Positions 47,475-59,299 of a stretch of 64,000 nt of DNA are shown one piece after another (positions within the stretch are counted from its first letter, which is position 1; the number at the start of each line of letters is the position of its first letter). Origin of the DNA: Siphonodentalium dalli (Eukaryota > Mollusca > Scaphopoda > Gadilida > Siphonodentaliidae). The notes under the pieces are model-generated. The model saw only the letters and a program-made list of their open reading frames with translations. It was not told the origin of the DNA and did not search any database. Position numbers and translations under genes: made by a program. The DNA lies in contig CP136065.1 of assembly GCA_032622095.1 (NCBI GenBank), positions 96,357,343 to 96,421,342 of the forward strand. Reading direction: 5' to 3'.

Positions 47475-47690
47475 ATAGTTTTAGACAGTTGAATATAAAA
47501 CAATGTTTCGTTCATTGGTAATTTCGAGGGGTGATCCGCATAGTAGTTCGTAAATGTGTACCGCATGCAGTCCAGTTCTTTCTATTTTTCTTTCTAAAGT
47601 TTCTCTTTCTGTGCAATAATAAGGACAGGTGAAGAAATAGTGATCGACATTCTCATACCCGAAACACAATTTGGACTAGTTATCAAATGA
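47475..47690 (-). pseudogene. LINE C-terminal fragment (zinc knuckle)
   Basis: The minus frame contains CFGYENVDHYFFTCPYY, matching the Cys/His motif near the C-terminus of CR1/Jockey-type proteins. It ends with IVLYSTVQNYIISSKRF, a typical LINE protein end. The first Cys pair appears frame-shifted. Everything upstream is missing. Confidence 0.7.
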
Positions 47691-50600
47691 TTTGAAATTT
47701 GTCGCCGTTTAAGTCGCAACAATATCCGGAAGCCGACACAATACAATGTTGCTTTTGTTTCGACCACTACATTAAAAACGATGCGGTTTTAGCATTTGAT
47801 ACATACTCTGTGTGAGCTTAGAACAAGTCTCTATAGAGGCACAATTATAGAGGGACCACTCGTCTATGAGTATTTAGTAAATAAATGTTAAGATGGCGCT
47901 GAGGTATAAAAATTTCCACTCTGACAGAAATCTTCGTTCTTCACAGCTTGGAATTCAATAGATTTGATATGACACTGAATACATTGTGTACATATATTTG
48001 GGATTAGCTGAACATCGATGTTGAGCGACATTGACCACGACTTGGACGTTGGTTTGCTTTACCAAATAATCGGGGAACAAACTTATTTAGAGCACAATAC
48101 TTCATCGCCACGACGATCTCACCGGCATTCTACTATTTATATAAACGTCATCAAATCATTAGTTTTTCAATTGATAATGGCAAGTAGGCCAGTCAAAAAT
48201 GAATTGTTATCGGTCTACTGGATCATATTAAGTGATGGCGGACATTTTTTGATAAAACTCGAAACTTTTCAGATGAACAACATATCAAGGAAGTTTAAAG
48301 GCCCACTTAATTTTAGAAACACTTATACCATTCGGAAGAGGAAGCTCCAAAACTTATTCGGTGTAATAAACCGTGAACATGTTGTTTTTGTTGAGGTACC
48401 GACGTATTTTTTGTGCTTAAGTTTCATCTGGATTGTACTACACAGTCTTTATTTCCAATGGAAACTAGTTATCTTAGTTTGAATTCTGTTGCATTCTAGG
48501 AGCGAGACGGGGGGAAATGTTTCCACGGCTGATTTCAGCAATGTCCTATTGTTCTATGTGCACCTTCTGAGACACATAAATGGTGATGCATTGTAGTATT
48601 TTAATCATATTTTATTTCATAGATTGTTATTAAAACCGTATATCAAGGCACTATAACAAAAATCGGTGACTCGAAAATTAAATAGGCCTTAAATGTCTCG
48701 ACAAACGGGTTATCCCCCACATAAATGTGTATTTGACATAACATAAAATAACTTGACCGACATATCACAGTCTTGATTTAAGCCGTATTACCGCACCGGT
48801 ACATTAATTGGAAAATAAAGTGTTGACGTAAACGTAGATCGTGTTCCCCAAAGCTTTAGTTTCCATGGCATTAATGTACGACACTTGGTACTGAACGGTA
48901 CGTTATATAGACCATACAGGACGAAACGAAATAACGTATCTTTAATATGGAATTAATTGTTATCATAAGACTACATAGTACATACATGCATCTGATAATC
49001 CATAAATATCCAACGGGATGCGTGTGAAACACGTGGGTGTAGTAAATATATACGGCAGCAAAAGAACACTGTAAGAATGTAATAAAGGGTGAATCTTTAC
49101 AAACCAACGCACTATAATCCAGAAATATCCAACTATTTTCTTGAATCGGAAAGAAATACATAAGAAATAAACGGCGGATTCAACGTGGTCATGGGATTTT
49201 GACCGCGATAAAAAATCAGCAAACACCGCATGAACCCCGCCGTTTATTATTTATATTTATATACTTAAATTCATTATGAACTAGGATTGTCTGTCTTTCC
49301 CACTATTTATTTATCTATTTAAATGAACGCATGGAGTTCAGTTCAGAAAGTGCTAATCCTCGTTTTTTGGAAAACCAAACATTTTGAGAATCCGTTCTTG
49401 AAGAACGGAAAAAAAACGCAATTTCACAGTTTAGTATACACATATGACAAACTGTCTTGTTTAGCTAGTAACTAATGTAGACGTGTTGATTTCAAGAATG
49501 ATAACTGAAACCAACAATTAAGTTTCGGCTGTGGATAAGAAATCGACAACACGTCGTTCTACCATAATGATATATTTGTGAGGTTCGGGGGATATTTGTA
49601 GCGGTAAGGAATATGATAAAACGTTATTAAGTAGCGGGATTTTTGAACATCAACGTTCAGTAACACCGGGCAACAACACTGATTATAAACCAAAAAAAAA
49701 TTATTGCCAAATCCGGACGTACTATATAGATACTCAAGCAGTCGGCAATGTCCGACAATCCCCGGTCATTTCAGGGACCAATGTGTTCATAAACATATGA
49801 ACGACATTGGAAGTGACGTCACATTGCGTTCATAGGTTTATAAACGCATTGAATACTGGGGCGTGTCTACCGTAACGCTATGGGGAAATCGGAGGAGATA
49901 TTAGGTGTATGTAAATATATAAGTATGAACAAAGCAGAAAATACATTCAGGTTTACGCGAATTCGGTAAATTGGGAAGGTTGCATGATGACATTATTCGT
50001 CGACTTTTATTGAAAGCGACATGGTGTCATCTTATGAATAAAATGAACATTATGAAATCGAAAAGCTTCTTCGTCTGGTATCTCAAATGCAGAGCTCCCC
50101 AGCGTCAAGAAAGATATTGGTTTAGTATAGTAAAATCATCCCGTTCCCTTGTCGACAATATAGAACTATTTTCACATTTGAGGATAATTTGAGGTTAGTA
50201 TCTGTATATTGTATAATATTTTGTACCAAACGTAGTTTCTTATGTTTTATTGGGGTGTTTACAACCGTTAGATGGTGAACCCGTTTGCTTACCTTACATT
50301 ATGAAGGGAATGTATCTGGTTCATGGGGCGGGTGCAGTTGGAAATGAGACCCTTTGTCTGCGTCTCTGCACTCATGTTAGGGGTTTAGAAATTGGAAATG
50401 AGACCCTTTAGCCATGTTCCTGTCCTCATGTGAGTGGTTTAGCTTTGGTTCGTTATTACGTTAGCGTTTATATGGTCATATTATATTAAATGAATGAGAT
50501 AATCCATTAAGTATAGAACTGGTTAACGTGGTGTAGACACGTAATTATAATTATCTCTATATATCATAAACATCATTGTATTTGCAAGTGGAATTACAGT

Positions 50601-51818
50601 ATAGTCGGTCCTATATTTTCTACGTTTTATTTTTGTACTACAGTTCTTTCGAGTCACATCATGATCATGTGATTTGGTCTTGCTTATATAAGCCATATTA
50701 CTTAAGTGTAAACAAGAGTATTTGCAAGTTCATGTACACAAGTTGGTACTATATTTTCTTCTTTCTCTGTTTACACTATATGCAAGGTTATATTAATGTA
50801 CATCATTGTCAAGTGGTTTGGCAAAGCTTTTATGAGACATATTGCTTCCGGAGGTTTAGTTACCTAACGATAAGTGAAAAATTACAGCTAGGTAATCGAT
50901 TATCTTCCCACGGTGATCTTCCATGGCTCTCACCAGGGGGCGTGTAATAAATGCCCTTGAAGTCGATATGCGTCTCCGGTTGAAGTAGTAATATGTCAAA
51001 GTGTATCGGAGGGAGATGGTGGAATGGATGGGGGCTATACGTTCATCGATCAGTTTGTCCGATTTGAGTTCCATAATCACGACAGAAACCACAGGGAGTC
51101 TCCGTTGTATGTTATAGGTCAGACGGGGATCTTACTCCGTTCTCACACTAAATATCCTCTGGGAACATTCTTTAATGAACGTTCAGACAACCACGATTCA
51201 ATCGTATATAGATAAGTGGAGGAATCGTGCCCGACAAAATCGTGGCTAGTCTGTTCACACGATTGCGATCTCGTGCGTATCAGGATATAGTAAGCCATGG
51301 TTAACCACGTGATTGACTACCCTATACGACCTTTCATCTACGATTTTACGTACACACGACACAACTGTGATTCCGACGCAAGTGGAGGTATACATGTATC
51401 ATTTGAATATATATATATAGTTGTTCTTTTTGACACACACCTGCGTAAAACGCATCCGATTTACGTATGTGTAAGTCGCGTCCGTTTTCGTAGAATACCA
51501 ACATATGATTTTCAATTTCCTAGGACACATACCTGCGACAACGATTATTTGATACGACAATCGGATGCGAATAACGCATACAATATGTTGGTAGTATGCG
51601 TCATCGCATACCATTTTCGTATCCGAATAATCAAGAAATTCCTATTATGACGTAATATTGGGCATGTCTCTCCCTGCTCACCAGCAACCGCAGATGCAAT
51701 AGAATCAACAGATGCAGTGCGGTTTCGATACACAACCAACTCCAAATTCGCCATATAATATGGGATCGCATTTGGACTCTATATATGGAACAAAGCTCCA
51801 GTGAACATATGACCCAAG
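47691..51818. other. No gene recognised (4.1 kb)
   Basis: AT-rich. A 154-codon plus frame at 48018-48482 and 96- to 123-codon frames at 48871-49161, 50576-50947 and 51297-51650 show no family motif or splice context and are not called. GGAAATGAGACCCTTT is repeated at about 50339 and 50395. TGACGTCA is at about 49814. ACGCAT-rich inverted blocks lie at 51440-51600. Confidence 0.4.
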
Positions 51819-51828
51819 ATTTTTTATC

Positions 51829-52008
51829 GATATATAGCCACTTACCTAAATTTATGTAACACTCTATTGGATACCATCTTACTTTATGCAGGTTTAACCC
51901 GTCGCTCGTTTCGTTTCGTTTCATTTCGTTATAGTCGAAACTATAGCGTAACACGAGCGATAACTCCTCCCGGTAATATCTCGTTCATTCCATTTTGCTG
52001 CGCCAATA
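51829..52008 (+). repeat. DIRS left inverted terminal repeat
   Basis: Starts near TCGATATATAGCCACTTACC and runs through TTATGTAACACTCTATTGGA and CGAGCGATAACTCCTCCCGG. It is the inverse of 56700-56866 over about 165 bp with few differences. It has an extra TTTCG-type unit and a GGCTATATATCGAT outer end not shared by the right repeat. Confidence 0.85.
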
Positions 52009-52023
52009 AAGCAGGTCACAATT

Positions 52024-53492
52024 ATGTCGGACTCCGATAGTTCGTCGCCGTCGTCACCTACCAAAGAGGTGATCGACAATACAATTACGAAGAAGAAACA
52101 TAAAACTAAATATCAAATCCTCCAAGAGGAATTTTCTTCTACTATGGAGAGTTATCGCTCGGAAGTCGGGGGACTTTCGAGCAAGCTTGATGCTCTCATC
52201 GAATTGCAAAGTCATGGCCGCCTGGCCATTGACGTCTCCCGACCATCGCTAATGAGGTCAACTATTGGGGACATGGGAATCGCAAATGATTGCCCAATAT
52301 CCAATACACATACAAATTCTTCCTCACAAAGAGGAAAACTCACACAGTGAGTCGAAGACCACCAAGTTCTGACGAAGATTCGTCTGAAAACGACAATGTG
52401 ACAGACATTGGATCAATTCATGTTGATGAACATTGTTCGTTTTTTTTTTCGGAAACCATTTCCAACGACTGCTCCAAGAGCAAAACACTGGAAAGCATCT
52501 TCGGTGATGATGCATTAGTGAAACCACCCCCAAAGAAACTTGGGGCAGACATTGATGCCGCACAGAGACTTGTGCTTTCGCAATCCTGGAGATGTGAACA
52601 TCCATTTTCCCTGACTGCATTTGCCGAGGTATCTGCACAAAAATTTCCTCTGTCTGCTGAAGCCGAGGAGTTGTTAAAACTACCCACGCTAGACAGTTTG
52701 GTTTATCGCTGCCTTAGCCCGATACATGGCAAGAATGTCAAACCACCTCCATTTGGAGATCGTTCACTTGTAGGACAACCATACAAGATGATAGAAAAGC
52801 TGGCCTTCCGGGGACAGGCGGCCGCTCATATGGGAATTAGTGCAATGATTTACCTTCAACAAGGTCTTGCTTCTTTGATGCAAACCATTACTGCATCACA
52901 AGGTATCACGGTGGAGGATGTGTCACATCTTTGCCATATCTACCACCTGTATGGATCAACTTGGTCGTGTGGGGGCTTATCACCATATCTTACGGCGTCA
53001 AAGTGCCTTGGCTGATACCAATTATGGAAGCGGGATGATTCCAAAGAGCTTTCTGACCTACCATTATCAGGTGATGGTGTTTTCTGTGGCGGACTAGAAT
53101 CTGTTCTAAAAACGCAAAAGGAGCGCACTAAAGCGCTGGATGATTTGTTGCCAGCTTCCAAGGCCACTACCTCTACAAAGAGAGTTTTTCCCATTCCTTC
53201 TGATAATGGGCCTTCCAATGCCAAGAAAACATTCTTTGCCAAACCTAATACTGATTGGAAGAGTTCGCAAAAGGGAACAGGTGGCAAATCTGGTAAAAGT
53301 TTAAAAAGACCAATGCCACCTACGTCAACAAAAAGAATGACACTCTTCGGACCCCACTCAAGAATGTCTATACCGGTGCCGGTAACAAAGGATATCAAAC
53401 CAAAAAAAGATGACTCGGTGAGTACATGCATACATTTTCACCAAGTTCTTTCTCCCAGTGTGCAGATCGGGGGAGGTTCTCAAATTACCTAG
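52024..53492 (+). pseudogene. DIRS gag-like ORF, frame-shifted
   Basis: Opens at ATG 52024 with an acidic and Ser-rich start (MSDSDSSSPSSPTKEV). It shifts frame near 52300-52350 into a frame running to a stop at 53013-53015. Around 52951 the DIRS-like phrase MDQLGRVGAYHHILRRQ is in yet another frame, and downstream KTQKERTKALDDLLP is back in the former one. At least three frame changes mean no full-length protein. The C-terminal part is Lys/Pro/Ser-rich, as in gag-like nucleic-acid binding proteins. Role by family: particle or RNP formation. Confidence 0.75.
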
Positions 53493-55232
53493 CTCAATGG
53501 GAAGCAATTACCAACGATGCTTGGACCCTCGATATAATTCATCAGGGTTACAAATTGGATTTTCAAACCATACCCCCTTTTCACGGTTTAAAAATGACCG
53601 TGGTACATGGCGTCCAAAACGATATTCTCAATTTAGAAATCAAAAATCTTTTGGCTCTTGGCGCCATCGAGAAAGTTCCTCCGGAGCAGATCCATTCCGG
53701 TTTTTACAGTACGCTTTTCCTGGTTCCAAAGAAGAACCAGGAAATGCTTCCTGTCATAAATCTTCGCTCTCTGAACAATTTCGTCCGAGACGAACACTTC
53801 AAAATGGACACTTTAACAAAGACCATCGAACTAGTAAAACTGAACGACTGGGGATTTACCGCAGACATTCGTCATGCGTATTTTCACATTCAGATTTGGC
53901 CCGATCATCGTCAATATCTACGCTTTTGTGTCAACAACCAGGCATATCAGTGGAAAGTTCTTTGCTTCGGTGCAAAAAGTGCCCCAAGAGTTTACACCAA
54001 AGTAGTGTCCTGTGTCGCCGCTCATCTCCGTCAGATGGGTATACGACTGATCGTTTTCATCGACGATTGGTTCCTAATGAATCAAAATTACCTTGCTCTG
54101 CTCCAAGACCAACGGATTTGGTTCGACACTCTGTCAAAATTGGGGTTTGTGATCAATTTCGACAAGTCAAATCCTGTTCCGGCCCAAACAGTCAAATATC
54201 TAGGGCGCAATTTCAGTTGACTCAGGGTCTCGTATCAACATCCGCAGAACGCATACAAGGCATTCAATTAACTGCTCAGTCCCTCTTAACAGGCACAAAA
54301 ACAGCCCGGGTTTACCTACAATTTGTGGGCCAAATTGCTTCGTGTTTGGAGCTCATTCCTCTCGCCAGGTTGTACATTAGGCCCATTCAGGCTCATCTTT
54401 CAACACATTGGTCTCAACGTCATCAAAATTACGATCAGCTTATCCCATTTTCTCCGGAACTGGGTTTCCACCTGAAATGGTGGTTACAAACTCAAAACAT
54501 TTATCAGGGTCGCTCCTTTCGACCAATACGCCCTTCTTCTACGATCACAACAGATGCCAGCATGACGGGGTGGGGAGGTCATTTTGCGAATCAGACTATT
54601 CAAGGTCTTTGGTCCGCCGCAGATACGTGCCTCCACATCAACAATTTGGAGCTGAAAGCAGTTCTTCTAACGCTCAAACATTTTATTCGCCAGTTGCGAA
54701 ACCAAACGATTTTAGTTCAAACAGACAATGTCACCGTGGCTTGTTATATCAACAAGCAGGGGGACTCATTCCCTCACCCTATGTCGTCTTGCACGGGATA
54801 TGTGGCAATTAGCTCAGACCAACAACATGGTTATTAGCAACCCACATTGCGGGGAGAACGAATGTGCTGGCCGACCAACTCAGTCGGTTTCATTTTCATC
54901 CGACCGAATGGGAATTGTCACCCGCCATTGTGGTTAAAATATTCCAGACCTGGGGCGAACCTTCAATGGACCTCTTTGCGACCGTTCACAATCGAAAAAC
55001 ACCAATATTTTGTTCATGGCAACCTCATCAAGAGGCATATGCGACCGATGCACTGTCAATCGAATTGGCGGATCTTTTTGCGTATGCGTTTCCACCCATT
55101 CCACGGGTCTTAAATCACCTTCGGCAATTTCAATGCCAGATCATTCTCATTGCTCCAATGTGGACCAAACAATATTGGTATCCCCACATCTTGGATCTCC
55201 TGATCGATTTCCCGCGGAAAATCCGATATTAG
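53426..55232 (+). pseudogene. DIRS reverse transcriptase - RNase H - DLFA domain, frame-shifted
   Basis: Frame 53426-54220 holds the RT: LFLVPKKNQEMLPVINLRSL, FTADIRHAYFHIQI (motif A), CFGAKSAPRVYTK (motif B) and FIDDW at 54056-54070 (motif C, the DIRS form of YxDD). A stop follows. RNase H continues in another frame: ITTDASMTGWGGHF, NNLELKAVLLTLKHF and VQTDNVTVACYINKQG keep D, E and D residues. Near 54758, in a G-run, the frame shifts again to GTHSLTLCRLARDMW. A third frame (54864-55232) carries NVLADQLSRFHFHPTEW, MDLFATVHNRKTP and LIAPMWTKQYWYPHILDLL, the conserved region after RNase H in DIRS pol. Dead as coding sequence. Confidence 0.9.
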
Positions 55233-55251
55233 AGAATTTACTAACTCAGCA

Positions 55252-56275
55252 TTGCCATCGTGCAGTTCACCCGAACCCATCAATGTTCAATCTGACTGCT
55301 TGGCTGTTGTCGACAGACAACTCCAAGCAGATGGCTTTTCAAAACAGTCTCGTGAACTTGTCCAGGCCTCCTGGCGACCAGACACTCAACGTGACCACAG
55401 ATGCAAATTTAGGCGGTTCTGTAGCTGGTGTACTGAACGGGAAATTGATCGCGCTCATGCCTCTTTGATTCAATGTGCCAATTTTCTAGCTGACCTTTTC
55501 ACTTCCGGCCTCCAATACCGGACAATAAGTAGCTATAGATCTATGTTGTCATCTTCCCTTCCTCACATTGAAGGTACTCCAATTGGTCAGCACCCTTCCA
55601 TAATTCGGATGCTTAAAGGTGTGTTCAACTCCAGACCTCCGATCCGCACATTGGTTCCTAGCTGGGATTTACCCAAATTATTGGAGCTCCTACAGCAACC
55701 ACCCTTTGAACCTTTGGCTATCGCTCCACTCAAGTATCTCACATGGAAAGCAACCTTTTTGGTGGCTATCACCACATTTAGACGTTGTAGTGACATCCAA
55801 TCGTTGTCTCTGGGACAAGTACCATGCGAATTCAAGCTAATGGCATTACCTTCATCAGACAGGGTTTATCAAAACAGGATAGAATATCCCATCAAAACCC
55901 TATTTTGTTTGTCCCTAGCTATGAAGACAATCCCTTATTGGACCTAAACGTACATTACTCTTATACTTGGAGAAAACTGCCCCATATCGGCCAACCGATG
56001 GGGTACATCACTTTTTCTCTCCATAAATGAACCACATAAAGCTGTTTCTGCTCAAACTATTTCTAAATGGATTGTCAAAACCATAAAAATGGCATATTCT
56101 TCTCCTTCCAGCCCTGATACCCCAGCACAGATCAGCACGCGGTGTTGGTCCTTCCTGGGCACTATTTCATGGTGCTACTCTGACTCATGTTTTGGACAGT
56201 GCAGACTGGAGCCAGTCATCCACATTCGCCCGTTTCTACCTTAAAGACGTGGGAGTTCATGTTTTGAACTCTTGA
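55252..56275 (+). pseudogene. DIRS tyrosine recombinase, frame-shifted
   Basis: An N-terminal core-binding segment includes RDHRCKFRRFCSWC and LQYRTISSYRSMLSS. TFRRCSDIQSLSLGQ near 55780-55815 contains the first catalytic Arg. The frame then shifts to GITFIRQGLSKQD (55824-56030) and again downstream, where SARGVGPSWALFHGA keeps the second Arg (codon 56138-56140) of the HxxR box and ARFYLKDV keeps the nucleophilic Tyr (codon 56237-56239). The His of HxxR is lost through the shift. By family, this enzyme integrates the circular DNA; here it cannot be made intact. Confidence 0.85.
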
Positions 56276-56539
56276 GTGAACCACTTTGCTGCGGGTTGCT
56301 GCATGTGGTGCAAGGATTCAAATGTTGTTTGTAATCCAATTTTCTGAGGAGAATACCAGTATTGGATCCTGTGGGACTCAATGGTTTTTAATGTCGGACA
56401 CATGTGAAAGGACTTCCATGATCCGATGAATTTACATTGTACAGTATTGTTGTTGCGAAAACAATAACTGAACATTCTGGAGAGAGGATCTCAGCCAAAC
56501 TTCATCTACCACAGCGCCACAAAGGAGATTTGGACTCAG

Positions 56540-56665
56540 ATGATATCTAATAGAGTGTTACATAAAGGTAAGTGGCTATATATCGATAAACAATTTATAG
56601 AATTGGACCCCCAAGTCCATTTTTTTTAGATATATATACTTACCTTTATGTAAGCACGGCCCGCC
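56540..56665 (+). repeat. DIRS internal complementary region
   Basis: The left half (TAATAGAGTGTTACATAAAG through GGCTATATATCGATAAA) is the inverse of the outer left terminus at 51819-51880. The right half (GACCCCCAAGTCCA through AGATATATATACTTACC) is the inverse of the outer right terminus at 56855-56905. In DIRS1 such a region templates the circular junction. Confidence 0.85.
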
Positions 56666-56699
56666 CTCCTCCCCTTCCTTCAGTTTGTCTCTGTGCTGT

Positions 56700-56866
56700 A
56701 TTGGCGCAGAGATGAAATGAACGAGATATTACCGGGAGGAGTTATCGCTCGTGTTACGCTATAGTTCCGACTATAACGAAATGAAACGAAACGAGCGGGT
56801 TTAAACCTGCATAAAGTAAGATGGTATCCAATAGAGTGTTACATAAAGGTAAGTATATATATCTCA
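56700..56866 (-). repeat. DIRS right inverted terminal repeat
   Basis: GAACGAGATATTACCGGGAG through GCGTAACACGAGCG-type inverse and CCAATAGAGTGTTACATAAA. Inverse of the left repeat. Beyond 56866 the right end has its own extension (TATATATATCTCAAAA), which pairs only with the internal complementary region. Confidence 0.85.
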
Positions 56867-56905
56867 AAAAAATTGGACTTGGGGGTACAAATCTATAAAT
56901 TTATT

Positions 56906-57992
56906 ACCGAATCGATGCGTATAGCTAACGTGTAGAACAGACTGATAATTCCTATTGCACTATATGGTAGTTTGAATAAATTCCATATACAGCTTTTTTT
57001 ATTGGTTTAGGTTGAAGCATCAAATGAAAGCTTTAAATTTTTTTTTTTTTAGAAGTTTTCACACCCGGTTTAAAGGCTGTTCATAATTGTTTGTCGATAA
57101 TTTGTTTTGAAATCAAAATAGTTAATTCTCAAAATATAAACTTATCTTATACATGTTTATGACCACCTTTTGTCGGGGACATAAGACTTCTCTCACATTT
57201 GTTCGGCTTCTCGTTATGGCTGGTGCAATGAGATGAAGCACCTGGGCAAATTGTTTCTCTGTTCAATATGATGTACTATACAAAGCGTTCGTTATCGTCA
57301 TATACATCCCTGGTAATCAGGTTATGAGTATAATCAGGTTATGAAAGGCCCCTTGCTCTTTCCGTTTCTTAACAATATGAACGAACGGACGAACGACCGA
57401 ATATTTTATTATAGTGACATGTGTGTATAATGTATAAAAACATATCACATTCAGGTGATTCACCCACATTCGTCTGTTCTTTCTCTTGCGAAGGTGCTGG
57501 TAAACCAAGAGGAGGAAAAACTCTTCATCACTTGATAAAGCCTCATTGCTCGATAAAGACACCTTGGAGAAATGATTCATCACTCATGTTGCAGGTACAA
57601 TTACCTGTGTTATTATCGTATCGTGTTCGTGCGTAATTCGCATACGTATATCGTATGCGTTTTATACGTACATTATGTTGAACAATTCCTTATGTAACTA
57701 CTCGCCAATGAGCAGTTAGTAGAGACATGGTTTATGAAGAATTGTACTTGTCGTGTTGCCAATAATCATCTGGACTGTCTCGATCACTTGGTCGTTATTT
57801 GCAGCTTATCCTTATATTGCGTTATATGCAACGACACTCTTAAAGGATTATTACCCAGGAACAGACCGTCTAGACAGGATGCGTCTTATTGCCCATATAT
57901 TCCGTTATGGTCGTGTAAAATTCCTTGCTTTCAATTAGTGAGACTCTTATAACAAATACGATAATTCAGCATTACTATGTGGCTTGTTTGAG
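56906..57992. other. No gene recognised
   Basis: AT-rich with a T run near 57040. CGCATACG and CGTATGCG form a small palindrome near 57640. Short frames at 57734-57952 have no motif. Confidence 0.35.
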
Positions 57993-58089
57993 GTACACAC
58001 CCACGTGTTCTATGTGATCGAAACGCGAACAAAACATAATGTACACACCCACGTGTTCTATATGATCGAAACGCGAACAAAACATAATG
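57993..58089 (+). repeat. 48-bp tandem duplication
   Basis: GTACACACCCACGTGTTCTA followed by ATCGAAACGCGAACAAAAC occurs twice, differing by one base. Confidence 0.9.
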
Positions 58090-58112
58090 GTTGGCTTGGT
58101 TTATTTGAGGTT

Positions 58113-58285
58113 AACCCTTTCATGAATGGGGCTGCGCTGGTGCAGCATTAAAGATAATGTGTCAATGCATTATCTGATATATGCGAGTCTCCCATATGTA
58201 GCCTCGCATACATAAGAGAATGCAATGGCTTTGCACGGTCAAGTTAACTATTGTCAGGACAATGTATTCTCTTATATATGTTGAA
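58113..58285 (+). mobile_element. Hairpin-bearing TTAA-type MITE, family P, copy 5 (truncated)
   Basis: TTAACCCTTTCATGAATGGG then GCTGCGCTGGTGCAGCAT, a hairpin module at about 58161-58230 and the first arm of a second (CAATGTATTCTCTTATATAT) before truncation. Confidence 0.65.
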
Positions 58286-58787
58286 TAAACAGTGTTATTA
58301 CAAGATCCTACCCTTATTCCATTCAATAAACCCATTCTATAAATTGTGATATTAAACGTTCGTTTAATAACAGGAAATATTTCCAGGTGACCTTTGACTT
58401 CCGGTTTTTCGTCTGTTTACATTCCGTATACTACGTGTCAAAATACTATGGCTTCCAATATATGTCCAACAAACTATAATGAATGAAGAGTTTGAAAAGT
58501 TATGTCATTAAATATACGCCAATTAAGCACATCGAAGAGGCTTTTTTGTCTGGAACTATTTCTTTACGCGGCAAATAACGCATAGTTACGTGAAATATCA
58601 TCGCATGCTTTTTAGAAGCCGATGTTAGTTTCGCGTCCAATTTGATTTAAACAATATTTATTTGCCCCATGCAATTAATATTACATTTATGATGAACAAC
58701 ATTTTGATGATGGAAACATGAGTATAATTTGTCCAATTTGCTGATTTATGTATATTTTGTCGAGGTTTTGGATCATGTAATAAATAG
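58286..58787. other. No gene recognised
   Basis: AT-rich spacer. Confidence 0.3.
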
Positions 58788-58918
58788 AATCTACAACTCG
58801 TCCCCAGTTTATAGCAGAATTTACAAAACTCGTCCAGTAAAGTAGGTCTTTGGCGAGGTCGAGACCTAATTTAATTCCGCTATAAACTGATAAACTGAGG
58901 ACGAGTTGCAGATCCTTT
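58788..58918. repeat. Inverted repeat (foldback)
   Basis: ATCTACAACTCGTCCCCAGT with TTATAGC on the left pairs, imperfectly, with GCTATAAACTGATAAACTGA and GGACGAGTTGCAGAT on the right, around a spacer of about 55 nt. Confidence 0.65.
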
Positions 58919-59018
58919 ATGTATACTACATGTGGAAACTGGAAATACAGTTTATTATATGCTTCCCCATTAAATAGTGGGAAATTGCCGTGGCGTATAG
59001 CGTTATATCCATCGCCTG

Positions 59019-59061
59019 GACCGACTCGATGGATAACACTGACCGACTCGATGGATAACAC
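59019..59061 (+). repeat. 22-bp tandem duplication
   Basis: GACCGACTCGATGGATAACA occurs twice in succession just before the assembly gap. Confidence 0.85.
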
Positions 59062-59159
59062 AATAGTATTACTTTTTCGCAGATTACTTCCGGTTTATAG
59101 CGGCGAATCACATAAAGTTTCAAAGGGTATCAATAACAGCCGGGACTATTTTTTTAATT

Positions 59160-59259
59160 NNNNNNNNNNNNNNNNNNNNNNNNNNNNNNNNNNNNNNNNN
59201 NNNNNNNNNNNNNNNNNNNNNNNNNNNNNNNNNNNNNNNNNNNNNNNNNNNNNNNNNNN
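59160..59259. other. Assembly gap, 100 N
   Basis: Exactly 100 N, a conventional gap size, so the real missing length is unknown. The right flank starts ACAATTAACGCTCTTTATTG, a family 1 MITE motif, so a repeat probably caused the break. Confidence 0.98.
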
Positions 59260-59299
59260 ACAATTAACGCTCTTTATTGTTCCATGCTAAGGACCCAAA

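Larger units (their letters stand above)
51819..56905 (+). mobile_element. DIRS-type tyrosine-recombinase retrotransposon (decayed)
   Basis: Order: left inverted terminal repeat, gag-like region, reverse transcriptase, RNase H, a DLFA-type domain, tyrosine recombinase, internal complementary region, right inverted terminal repeat. This order and the complementary region define DIRS elements, which replicate through a circle and integrate with a recombinase instead of an integrase. Length about 5.1 kb is normal. Every reading frame is broken by shifts or stops, so it is not autonomous. It sits in the Rab intron, antisense to the gene. Confidence 0.92.

Noticed and set aside
48018-48482. 154-codon plus-strand frame
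   Set aside because: No domain, no splice signals and amino-acid composition typical of AT-rich noise; no support as a gene.
53426-56275. DIRS proteins as functional genes
   Set aside because: Each conserved block is legible but they fall in different frames with intervening stops, so the region is annotated as pseudogenes.
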